A stretch of 8,651 bases of DNA from Candidatus Hydrogenedentota bacterium (GTDB lineage Bacteria > Hydrogenedentota > Hydrogenedentia > Hydrogenedentales > CAITNO01). Below the pieces are notes generated by a model. It saw nothing but the letters and a program-made list of their open reading frames with translations, had not been told where the DNA came from and ran no database searches. Shown in pieces: positions 1 to 6,147 of the stretch. The stretch covers positions 1 through 8,651 of the forward strand of contig CAIJOU010000930.1 of NCBI GenBank assembly GCA_903822375.1, written 5' to 3'. Both the position numbers and the translations under genes were made by a program. Positions within the stretch are counted from its first letter, which is position 1, and every line of letters begins with the position of its first letter.

Positions 1-544
1 CCCCGGTGATACCAAGGCGCTCCGCATCCTCGGCCCAGAGCAGGGAATAATGGAAGAGGGAAGTCTCATCATCCGCCCCGTTTGGGAAACCGAGCTTCTC
101 CGGCGGGTCATAGTCTGCGTTGTTCTTGCTCCCTTTCAGCGTGGCTCCGGCGTCAAGATGCAGAAAGACGCCGCTCTTCAAGTGCAGGCTTCCGCAGAGA
201 TAGATTCCTGGGCCCAAGTGGACGGTTCCGCCGTTGCCCGTCGCGCAGGTGTCGATGGCCTTCTGCACGGCTGCTGTGTCCAGCACGGCGCCGTCGCCGA
301 CCGCCCCGAAGTCCCGCACATTCACGGGGGAATCTGCCGCGCTGGAAGCCGCGCAGGCAAGTGCCAATGCGCATAGCAGAACAATACTGCCAGCGAAACA
401 CAGGACAGACGCCCCCGCCCGTCGACCTTTGGAATGTCTTACGGGTTGACGGCCGGGGTCGTCTATCCTGCATGTCCAAGCCAATGTGCCTGTGCGGATT
501 GCCTCCAAAGAGGATTTGAGGCCGTCTGGAAAGGCCTGTTTCAC
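1..544 (-). CDS. GH28-like polygalacturonase/pectin-degrading protein, N-terminal part (runs off window start)
   Basis: This is the beginning of a secreted right-handed beta-helix glycosidase; the GH28 family hydrolyses galacturonan chains. From the GTG start the frame shows a basic stretch (RHSKGRR, residues 36-42), a hydrophobic export segment (about 43-66, with Cys64 as a possible but non-ideal lipobox cysteine), then NVRDFGAVGDG (75-85), the classic GH28/pectate-lyase-3 opening. Further on come GGTVHLGPGIYLCGSLHLKS and LHLDAGATLKGS, typical first coils of GH28. The catalytic aspartates lie beyond the window edge. The start is uncertain. No ATG exists in this frame, but GTG at 544-542 has AAGGA 9 bases upstream and lies 5 bases after the DUF2961 stop, suggesting translational coupling. 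An alternative TTG at 484-482 would give a shorter N-region but lacks a well-placed ribosome site. The family call is confident; exact specificity and start are not. Confidence 0.8.
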   Translation of the reverse strand, partial: MKQAFPDGLKSSLEAIRTGTLAWTCRIDDPGRQPVRHSKGRRAGASVLCFAGSIVLLCALALACAASSAADSPVNVRDFGAVGDGAVLDTAAVQKAIDTCATGNGGTVHLGPGIYLCGSLHLKSGVFLHLDAGATLKGSKNNADYDPPEKLGFPNGADDETSLFHYSLLWAEDAERLGITG

Positions 545-549
545 CGGTT

Positions 550-1692
550 CTAGTCCTTGATGATCAGTTTTTCCTTCGCAGGCAGCGGTGGGAAGGGGGT
601 GTGCGGTTCGTTTTGATACCAATAGGCCACGGACGCGAGGTCATCCTGCAGCGGCAGGTAGCGCCCCTCGCTCTGCCAGCCGATGGACTGGAAAGTGACG
701 CGCAGATCGCTCTTGAAGCGCACAGGGTCAGTGATGTGCCAGCGGTATTCACCGAAGCGGCGCTGTTCGCCCTTGAACGGTATCTGATGGAAACCCGTGT
801 AGGGGCTGGTAAAGTTTTCGTAAGTCCAGTTCCCTCTTTCCTTGCGCTCGTTGTAGCCGTAGGACCCGCAGAAATAGTCCTCCTCGCCTGTGCCGCAGAT
901 GGTGGGGAAGTCGGCATCGCCGTCAATGTAGAACTTGGCCTCGCCCTCGCCCCACCAGCCGTCGCTGTTCGCGCCGTGGGCAAGGTAGGTTCCCACATAC
1001 TGGCCCGTGCCCTTCACGCCGTCAAGAATGGTGTAGACGTCCTTGTACGGCAGCGGGTTGACGCGGCGGAACTGTGCGTGAAAGTACGCGGCGTTCTCCG
1101 GCACGGCTTCAAGGGAATAGTTGATCTGGTAGTAAATGGTCGCCTGCTTGTCGCCCTGGTTCTCCATGGTGATGCGGAACCCCTTCCGGAAGGGCATTTG
1201 CCAATAGGAATTGAGCCCGCTTCTGGGGTTCACGCATATCGCCAGCGAGGTGATGCGGGGTTCGTTGCCCATGCCCCAGCCCGCCGCGAAGAAGTCGCCC
1301 GCCGGCGCCACCACCGACGGCTCCGTCTCGCCGTCCCAGTAGAAGCGCATGATCAGCAGGCGGTAGTCGCCGACCGGCGTCATCCACATGTGGTTGATGA
1401 TGCCCGAGCCTTCAGTCTGGCCCAGGGTGAAGGTCTTGCCCGGTTCTATGTGGATGTAGGGGTTCACCTTCCATCCCTGTCCCAATTCCCGTGCTGCTTT
1501 GGCGGCCGTTCCCTGCTCCAGCGTGGCCATGCCGCCCTTGCCCTTCTCTCCAGTCAGGTTTTCGGGGCTGATCGACCGGGTCTCGGCATCCTTGACCCGG
1601 TAAAGCTGCCCCATGCCGGGCGTTTGTGCCGACACAAGGGGCATCAGGAGGGTGAGAATGAGGAAAAACGGAATCAGACGGTTTGCATTCAT
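550..1692 (-). CDS. DUF2961 / GH172-family secreted glycoside hydrolase
   Basis: The protein has 380 residues: a signal peptide (1-22, core FFLILTLLMPL, cleavage after VSA) and a full-length DUF2961 domain. That family is now GH172; characterised members act on alpha-D-fructofuranosides and D-arabinofuranosides, and the fold is a double jelly roll that oligomerises. Visible signatures are GSGIINHMWMT (95-105), the WWGEGEAKFYIDGD segment (246-259) and the family hallmark GTGEEDYFCGSYGY (267-280). Glu249 and Glu270 are 21 residues apart, as I recall for the catalytic pair of the Bifidobacterium enzyme, so the site looks intact. The ending VAYWYQNEPH...FPPLP is also typical. I chose ATG 1692 over an in-frame ATG at 1725 because GGGAG precedes it by 11 bases and the signal peptide then begins correctly. 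It is the first gene of a probable two-gene operon with the GH28-like gene and diverges from the pectate lyase. The substrate is not deducible. Confidence 0.88.
   Translation of the reverse strand: MNANRLIPFFLILTLLMPLVSAQTPGMGQLYRVKDAETRSISPENLTGEKGKGGMATLEQGTAAKAARELGQGWKVNPYIHIEPGKTFTLGQTEGSGIINHMWMTPVGDYRLLIMRFYWDGETEPSVVAPAGDFFAAGWGMGNEPRITSLAICVNPRSGLNSYWQMPFRKGFRITMENQGDKQATIYYQINYSLEAVPENAAYFHAQFRRVNPLPYKDVYTILDGVKGTGQYVGTYLAHGANSDGWWGEGEAKFYIDGDADFPTICGTGEEDYFCGSYGYNERKERGNWTYENFTSPYTGFHQIPFKGEQRRFGEYRWHITDPVRFKSDLRVTFQSIGWQSEGRYLPLQDDLASVAYWYQNEPHTPFPPLPAKEKLIIKD
554..558 (-). promoter_or_regulatory. Ribosome binding site deciding the GTG start of the GH28-like gene
   Basis: AAGGA on the minus strand lies 9 bases before GTG 544-542, inside the last codons of the DUF2961 gene. 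It is the only well-spaced Shine-Dalgarno match for any start codon in the GH28 frame, so it decides the start chosen here. Its position implies that ribosomes finishing the upstream gene could re-initiate on the next one. Confidence 0.45.
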
Positions 1693-1751
1693 ACTGCGTC
1701 GCGCTCCCTTGAGTTGGATAATCATGTCGGTTGCACTGCTGTTCGCAGGTA

Positions 1752-1781
1752 AAGTTACATCTTTGGCCGGCTAAAGGTCAA
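1752..1781 (-). promoter_or_regulatory. Candidate sigma-70 promoter of the DUF2961-GH28 pair
   Basis: On the minus strand TTGACC (1781-1776, 5 of 6 matches to TTGACA) is followed after 18 bases by TAACTT (1757-1752). Transcription would begin near 1745, leaving a leader of about 53 bases before ATG 1692. This is pattern matching only; the -10 box is weak. Confidence 0.4.
1761..1776. repeat. 16-base near-palindrome, candidate operator
   Basis: CTTTGGCCGGCTAAAG matches its own reverse complement at 14 of 16 positions. It fills most of the spacer between the predicted -35 and -10 boxes of the minus-strand promoter, where a bound dimeric regulator would block RNA polymerase. No regulator gene is in the window, so the binding protein is unknown. 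Confidence 0.35.
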
Positions 1782-1823
1782 CGGTCGAATCTTGTGTCGA
1801 CGGGCGATGCAGGATGCCGCGGT

Positions 1824-1852
1824 TTGATCGCGCAATCGGGAGGGCCTAGACT
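1824..1852 (+). promoter_or_regulatory. Candidate promoter of the pectate lyase gene
   Basis: TTGATC (1824-1829) and TAGACT (1847-1852) are separated by exactly 17 bases. Each box matches consensus at 4 of 6 positions. The leader would be about 88 bases. It lies some 43 bases beyond the -35 box of the opposite promoter, so both could share upstream control. Confidence 0.3.
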
Positions 1853-1946
1853 GTGGTCCTCATATCAGTTTCGGAGACAGTTGTGACGTCCACTGGAGCG
1901 GGTTGTCTTGCTGAAGCATCAATTCCCATGCAGGAGTTCGTAACCC

Positions 1947-3308
1947 ATGAATCGACATGCGACGCTGGCTGCCCTCGCCGTTCTGGCCTTTGCCGCGGTG
2001 GCGACAGCGGAGAAATCTATCCCTGCCTTTCCCGGCGCGGAAGGTGCGGGTGCTGTGGCCAAAGGCGGGCGTGGCGGTGACGTCTATCATGTGACGAATC
2101 TTGAGGATGGCGGACCGGGTTCACTGCGGCAGGGCATCGTTTCAGCCACCGGCCCGCGAACGATTGTATTCGACCTTTCCGGGACCATCCACTTGAAAAA
2201 GCAACTGGTGATTGAGAAGCAGTGCCTGACCATTGCGGGGCAGACCGCCCCCGGCGACGGGATTACGCTGGAAGGCAACACGTTCAAGGCGAAGAACAGC
2301 TCCGATATAATCGTTCGCTATATTCGCGTCCGCTTGGGCGACCGGAACAAGGATATCGGCGGTGCCGACGGGCTTACAATCGACTATTGCGACCGGATCA
2401 TCCTCGACCATATATCGGCAAGTTGGGCAATAGACGGCACCCAGGACGAGCGGGGCTGCAAGAACTACACGATGCAATGGTGCATCATGAGCGAGGCGCT
2501 GAACCACAGCATTCACGAGAAGGGCGCACACGCCATGTGCGCTTCGTTCCGTCAACCCCTCAGCAACATCACCGTCCATCACAACCTATTTGCCACCAGT
2601 CGCGACCGGCATCCCACGCTCGGGGGCGGCACAGCGGCGCCGCAGTGGGTGATCGACTTTCGCAACAATGTCGTGTACAACTGGACCGGCACCGCCAACG
2701 TCTGCGACAACCAGGTCAACATCGTAAATAACTGGTTCCGGCCCGGGCCGGAGACCAATCTCGATGCCCTTCCAATCGCGATGAAATCGGAACTGCCCCT
2801 CAGCGCGCACGGATATATGAGCGGCAACATGTTCGAGGGGCGCAAGGACCTTACAAAGGACAATTACGCCGCGCTGGACTTTAAGCGCTGGCTCAATGCT
2901 CCTGGGACCAAGTATCGTTATGACGGTAACATTGACACATGGAAAGTTGGCAAGCCCTTCACAGAGGATGTGAAAGTGCCTGTCACCCAAAGCGCCGGAA
3001 AGGCGCTGAAATCCGTTTTGGAACACGCGGGTGCCTCGCTCAGGCGCGATGCCGTCGATGCAAGGATCGTACAGGATGTCGAGAACCGTACCGGCAAAGT
3101 CATCGATTCGCAGGATCAAGTCGGCGGCTGGCCGGAATTGAAGAGCACGGACGCCCCCTTGGATTCGGATGGCGACGGCATGCCCGACAAGTGGGAAGAG
3201 AGGCATCATCTCAATCCCAACGACCCCGCGGATGGCTCGCAAGTCCGTAAAGGGCACGACTACACCAACCTCGAAGAGTATCTGAACTCGCTGGTACCGA
3301 AAAGCTGA
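1947..3308 (+). CDS. Secreted PL1-family pectate lyase with C-terminal calcium-type tail
   Basis: The enzyme (453 residues) is predicted to cleave polygalacturonate by beta-elimination outside the cytoplasm. Residues 1-21 form a signal peptide ending VATA. The mature part opens with AFPGAEGAGAVAKGGRGG and VYHVTNLEDGGPGSLR (47-61), the standard start of this PL1 branch. Then follow GDGITLEG, a beta-helix core with ADGLTIDYCDRIILDHISASWAIDG (140-164, including acidic residues expected to hold calcium), and VHHNLFATSRDRHP (210-223). Arg221 in the RxP context aligns with the catalytic arginine of PelC-type lyases. The C-terminus carries DSDGDGMPDKWE (406-417) and NPNDPADG, a thrombospondin-type-3-like calcium motif, ending in DYTNLEEYLNSL. 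ATG 1947 is supported by AGGAG 10 bases upstream. The gene is transcribed away from the DUF2961/GH28 pair and followed by a strong hairpin. Specificity for pectate rather than a related uronan is inferred. Confidence 0.9.
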   Translation: MNRHATLAALAVLAFAAVATAEKSIPAFPGAEGAGAVAKGGRGGDVYHVTNLEDGGPGSLRQGIVSATGPRTIVFDLSGTIHLKKQLVIEKQCLTIAGQTAPGDGITLEGNTFKAKNSSDIIVRYIRVRLGDRNKDIGGADGLTIDYCDRIILDHISASWAIDGTQDERGCKNYTMQWCIMSEALNHSIHEKGAHAMCASFRQPLSNITVHHNLFATSRDRHPTLGGGTAAPQWVIDFRNNVVYNWTGTANVCDNQVNIVNNWFRPGPETNLDALPIAMKSELPLSAHGYMSGNMFEGRKDLTKDNYAALDFKRWLNAPGTKYRYDGNIDTWKVGKPFTEDVKVPVTQSAGKALKSVLEHAGASLRRDAVDARIVQDVENRTGKVIDSQDQVGGWPELKSTDAPLDSDGDGMPDKWEERHHLNPNDPADGSQVRKGHDYTNLEEYLNSLVPKS

Positions 3309-3345
3309 ATCAGCGGCGTGTTCCTTGGCTTCCGCCCCAATCATG

Positions 3346-3392
3346 GGTCAATGCGGGCAGACATTCCCGTCTGCCTGCTTGCTGACCTTGTT
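3346..3392 (+). terminator. Hairpin after the pectate lyase gene, probable terminator
   Basis: A 10-pair stem (3353-3362 with 3369-3378, one G-U pair) closes a 6-base loop. An outer 5-pair stem (GGTCA 3346-3350 with TGACC 3383-3387) extends it across a small internal loop. TTGTTT follows, a weak U-tract. The placement 38 bases after the stop codon fits a terminator; the poor U-run leaves an mRNA-stabilising role possible. Confidence 0.55.
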
Positions 3393-3408
3393 TCGCCTGT
3401 TTCACCGC

Positions 3409-3439
3409 TTGTCCAAAGCGTCATTCTTGATGCTATAAT
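3409..3439 (+). promoter_or_regulatory. Promoter of the epimerase gene, implying a leaderless mRNA
   Basis: A perfect TATAAT occupies 3434-3439, with TTGTCC (3409-3414) 19 bases upstream as the best -35 match. The ATG begins 8 bases after the -10 box, exactly where transcription should start, and no Shine-Dalgarno sequence lies before it. Confidence 0.55.
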
Positions 3440-3447
3440 CCGGCCCC

Positions 3448-4584
3448 ATGAAAAAGACCATCTCCATCATTTTCGGCACCCGCCCCGAAGCCATTAAACT
3501 CTGCCCGGTTGTTCTGGCGCTGCGCGACCATCCCACACTTCAGGCCCATGTCTGCGTCACGGCACAGCATCGCCAGATGCTTGACCAGGTGCTGGAGGTG
3601 TTCGGGGTCGTTCCTGACGCGGATCTCGACCTCATGCAACCGGGACAGACGCTCGGCGGGTTCACATCGCGTGCCATCGCTGCCGTTGACAGCTATCTTG
3701 GTGAATGCAAGCCCGACATGGTTTTGGTGCAGGGCGACACCACGACGGTGCTCTCCGCCGCACTGGCCGCCTTCTACCATCACATTCCCGTTGGCCATGT
3801 CGAAGCGGGACTGCGCACGGGCAATATGGAATCCCCCTGGCCCGAAGAGGCCAACCGGGTGCTCACGTCACGCATCACAGCGCTGCACTTTGCCCCGACG
3901 GAATCGAACCGGCAGAACCTTCTGCGCGAATGCGTGGCGGACGCCGGCATATTTGTCACCGGCAACACCGTCATCGATGCACTACTCATGGCCGTGGACC
4001 GTGTTCGCGCCAATCCTCCCGACATCGCCGGACTTCCCGCCCGCGACGACGCGGGGTGGTGGGACCGCCCCATGGTACTCATCACCGGGCACCGTCGCGA
4101 GAGCTTTGGCCGGGGGTTTGAAGACCTCTGCAACGCCATTGCCATCCTTGCCCGCCAGCATCCCCTCGCCGTGTTCGTTTACCCGGTCCATCTCAATCCC
4201 AACGTGCGCGAACCCGTCAACCGCATCCTTGGCGCGCCTGGGCTCGACAACATTCGGCTGATCGACCCCCTGCCTTACCTGCCCTTTGTTTCGATGATGG
4301 ACCATGCAACGCTGCTGCTCACCGACTCCGGCGGTGTTCAGGAGGAGGCCCCCAGTCTCCACAAACCCGTGCTCGTCATGCGCGACACCACGGAACGGCC
4401 CGAAGCGGTGCAGTCCGGCGCGGTTCAATTGGTGGGCACCGACCCCGGACGCATTATCACGGCGGCCAATGCCGTCTTGGACCATCCCGGGCGTCCCTGG
4501 CCCGTCATTCCCAATCCCTATGGGGACGGTCAGGCCACGGCACGCATTCTCGATGCCTGCGCGCGGTTCTTCGCACAAACCTGA
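3448..4584 (+). CDS. wecB: UDP-N-acetylglucosamine 2-epimerase, non-hydrolysing
   Basis: This cytoplasmic enzyme interconverts UDP-GlcNAc and UDP-ManNAc, the entry step to ManNAc-containing surface polysaccharides. The protein has 378 residues, normal for the family, with a two-domain GT-B-like fold. Key motifs are all present: FGTRPEAIKL (9-18), TAQHRQMLDQVL (38-49), VQGDTTT (94-100, Asp97), HVEAGLRTG (117-125, Glu119), PWPEEANR (130-137, Glu133/134), TGHRRESFGRG (213-223, His215) and DSGGVQEEAPSLHKPVLVMRDTTERPEA (293-320). These correspond to the catalytic residues known from the E. coli enzyme. The long E-A-P-S-L-H-K-P block places it with the non-hydrolysing type rather than the hydrolysing NeuC type. 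It has its own promoter and probably a leaderless message. No other polysaccharide-synthesis genes flank it; the neighbour on the right converges on it with 32 bases between. The symbol wecB (mnaA in Gram-positives) is assigned by family. Confidence 0.95.
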   Translation: MKKTISIIFGTRPEAIKLCPVVLALRDHPTLQAHVCVTAQHRQMLDQVLEVFGVVPDADLDLMQPGQTLGGFTSRAIAAVDSYLGECKPDMVLVQGDTTTVLSAALAAFYHHIPVGHVEAGLRTGNMESPWPEEANRVLTSRITALHFAPTESNRQNLLRECVADAGIFVTGNTVIDALLMAVDRVRANPPDIAGLPARDDAGWWDRPMVLITGHRRESFGRGFEDLCNAIAILARQHPLAVFVYPVHLNPNVREPVNRILGAPGLDNIRLIDPLPYLPFVSMMDHATLLLTDSGGVQEEAPSLHKPVLVMRDTTERPEAVQSGAVQLVGTDPGRIITAANAVLDHPGRPWPVIPNPYGDGQATARILDACARFFAQT

Positions 4585-4616
4585 GTCGGCATGTATTCTT
4601 GGCCGATGGGGCACCG

Positions 4617-5867
4617 TCAGAGCGATTGCGCAGCAGACTTTCCGGCGAGCATTCCACTCGAGAAGGCCCACTGCAGGTTGTAGCCGCCGCAGGGGCCGTC
4701 GATGTCCAGAATCTCCCCGGCAAAATACAGTCCGCGTACCAGCCGGCTTTCCAGCGTTCGCGGATTAATCTCTCGCAGGGATACCCCACCCGCCGAAACC
4801 ATTGCCTTGTTGAACCCCTCAGTGTCCACAATATGGACGACGATGCCGGAAAGCCATTCCGCCAGCCGCCGTTGTGTGGCGCGCGGGAGTTCCGCGGCGT
4901 GCAAATCCGCGCCACTGCCGGTTTCCGCACAGACTGCGTCGGCAAGGCTGTGCGGCAGAAGAAGCGCCACCAGGTTTTTCACGAGGCGCCGGGGGTGTTC
5001 GGTGCGCCATGCCGCGATGGTTGATGACCATGCTTCCACGTCGTTTTCGGGGGTGAGATGCAAACGCACGGGAACAGGTTTTCCCGTCTCAGTCAGGAGC
5101 CGCGCAACATCGCCGGAGAGGTCGAGCGCCGCCGGGCCGGACAGTCCACGATGGGTGAACAGCAGGTCGCCGGTCACGCCCGCACGTGATGCCTTGGGCA
5201 GATCGATTCGAATCCGGGCGCCTGGAATCACTATGCCCGCGCAGCGGCGCGGCCAGCCTTCCTCCGTCACGAGCGGAACCAGCGCGGGAACCGGTCGTAC
5301 AACGGTATGCCCGACCGTCTGCGCCAGCACAAAGCCGGACCCGTTCGAGCCCAGTCCCGGCCAGGCGCAGCCCCCTGCGGCAAGAATGACCCGCGGTGCC
5401 TGCAGAGGGCCTTCTGCGGTCTCGACACCTGTGATGGCACCGTCATGGTTGGTTAGAGCGGTTGCAGCGGAGGCCGTATGGATTGCAATTGGGAGATTAA
5501 GGCAACAGGCGAGCAGTGCATCCCGGATATCCACCGCCGATTCAGAGACCGGAAACACATGAAGACCGTCAACACAGTGGGTTTCAATGCCCAGTAACGT
5601 GAAGAAATGCCTGAGGCTTGGCGCGTCCAAGACATCCAGGGCTGGACGCATGAACTTGCCTTGTCTGCCAAACCGGGCCAGATAGTCCGTCTTGACTAGC
5701 GCGTTGGTGAGATTACATCGGCCTCCACCCGTGGCGACAAGCTTCGTTCCGGGACGCGGCAGTCTCTCTACGAGCGCAACGGCCGCGCCGTTTTGTGCGG
5801 CGGCGATGGCTGCCATCATTCCTGCCGGTCCGCCACCGACCACCAGAACATCCACCGGGCGCTGCAA
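4617..5867 (-). CDS. HI0933/YhiN/BaiN-family FAD-dependent oxidoreductase
   Basis: This is a cytoplasmic flavoprotein of a widespread family whose role is mostly unknown; one clostridial member, BaiN, is implicated in bile-acid reduction, which should not be transferred here. From the TTG start it has 416 residues, close to family length. It shows the FAD-binding VDVLVVGGGPAGMMAA (5-20), the family signature TGGGRCNLTN (46-55), AAGGCAWPGLGSNGSGF (163-179), TGDLLFTHRGLSGPAAL (232-248) and the C-terminal FAGEILDIDGPCGGYNLQWA (382-401) that closes the flavin site. The start is debatable. ATG at 5918 would add 17 polar residues but has no ribosome site, whereas TTG 5867 has AAAGGA 9 bases upstream and puts the FAD motif at the usual distance from the N-terminus. 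The gene is convergent with the epimerase and divergent from the lipoprotein gene, so it is likely a single transcription unit. Confidence 0.9.
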   Translation of the reverse strand: MQRPVDVLVVGGGPAGMMAAIAAAQNGAAVALVERLPRPGTKLVATGGGRCNLTNALVKTDYLARFGRQGKFMRPALDVLDAPSLRHFFTLLGIETHCVDGLHVFPVSESAVDIRDALLACCLNLPIAIHTASAATALTNHDGAITGVETAEGPLQAPRVILAAGGCAWPGLGSNGSGFVLAQTVGHTVVRPVPALVPLVTEEGWPRRCAGIVIPGARIRIDLPKASRAGVTGDLLFTHRGLSGPAALDLSGDVARLLTETGKPVPVRLHLTPENDVEAWSSTIAAWRTEHPRRLVKNLVALLLPHSLADAVCAETGSGADLHAAELPRATQRRLAEWLSGIVVHIVDTEGFNKAMVSAGGVSLREINPRTLESRLVRGLYFAGEILDIDGPCGGYNLQWAFSSGMLAGKSAAQSL

Positions 5868-5876
5868 AATACGCGG

Positions 5877-5882
5877 TCCTTT
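5877..5882 (-). promoter_or_regulatory. Ribosome binding site supporting the TTG start of the flavoprotein
   Basis: AAAGGA on the minus strand is 9 bases before TTG 5867-5865. The competing ATG at 5918 has no purine-rich element at a workable distance. This is why the shorter gene model was chosen. Confidence 0.4.
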
Positions 5883-5936
5883 CTCTTGTTGTGCGTGAAA
5901 ATGGAGGTCCACGCCCATTTGCGGCGTGGCTTTGAT

Positions 5937-5966
5937 ACCCTATGACGTATTGGGGTTTGCAGTCAA
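5937..5966 (-). promoter_or_regulatory. Weak candidate promoter of the flavoprotein gene
   Basis: TTGACT (5966-5961, 5 of 6 matches) is followed after 18 bases by TAGGGT (5942-5937, 3 of 6). Transcription would begin near 5930, about 63 bases before the TTG start. The poor -10 box makes this tentative. Confidence 0.22.
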
Positions 5967-6001
5967 GCGGATAATCGCGTTCACCTCCGTAAACTGCGCT
6001 A

Positions 6002-6031
6002 TTGACGAAAAACAGGGCGGCAGTGTAACAT
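6002..6031 (+). promoter_or_regulatory. Candidate promoter of the PASTA-propeller lipoprotein gene
   Basis: TTGACG (6002-6007, 5 of 6) and TAACAT (6026-6031, 4 of 6) are 18 bases apart. The transcript would carry a leader of about 110 bases, which contains two CTCCGG-type palindromic segments before the ribosome site AGGAG at 6134-6138. Confidence 0.35.
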
Positions 6032-6147
6032 CAAATCGTTCAAGTCAAGGGACAAACCTACATTGGGTCGGCCGGTTAACTCCGGGAGTCGGGTATTGTG
6101 CCATTACTCCGGAGCCAAAGGCGGAACGGATACAGGAGAAACGCGTT

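Noticed and set aside
601..1752. Long open frame on the plus strand opposite the DUF2961 gene (383 codons).
   Set aside because: It lies antisense to a gene with clear family motifs and a signal peptide, and its own translation shows no recognisable domain. GC-rich codon use commonly leaves the opposite strand open.
1784..1801. GTCGA/TCGAC inverted repeat in the divergent region.
   Set aside because: Arms of 5 bases around an 8-base gap are expected by chance in GC-rich DNA, and it fits neither promoter as well as the 1761-1776 palindrome.
534..3407. The 13-base string GCCTGTTTCACCG occurs at 534-546 and again at 3395-3407.
   Set aside because: One shared 13-mer is roughly what chance predicts in a window this long, and the flanks differ.
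4585..4616. TCGGC/GCCGA inverted repeat between the convergent epimerase and flavoprotein genes as a bidirectional terminator.
   Set aside because: The stem is only 5 pairs with an 11-base loop and has no T-run on either strand.
5926..6147. Upstream in-frame extension of the lipoprotein (74 more codons from ATG 5926).
   Set aside because: It would bury the lipoprotein signal inside the protein, and the extension shows no domain. ATG 6148 has a proper ribosome site.
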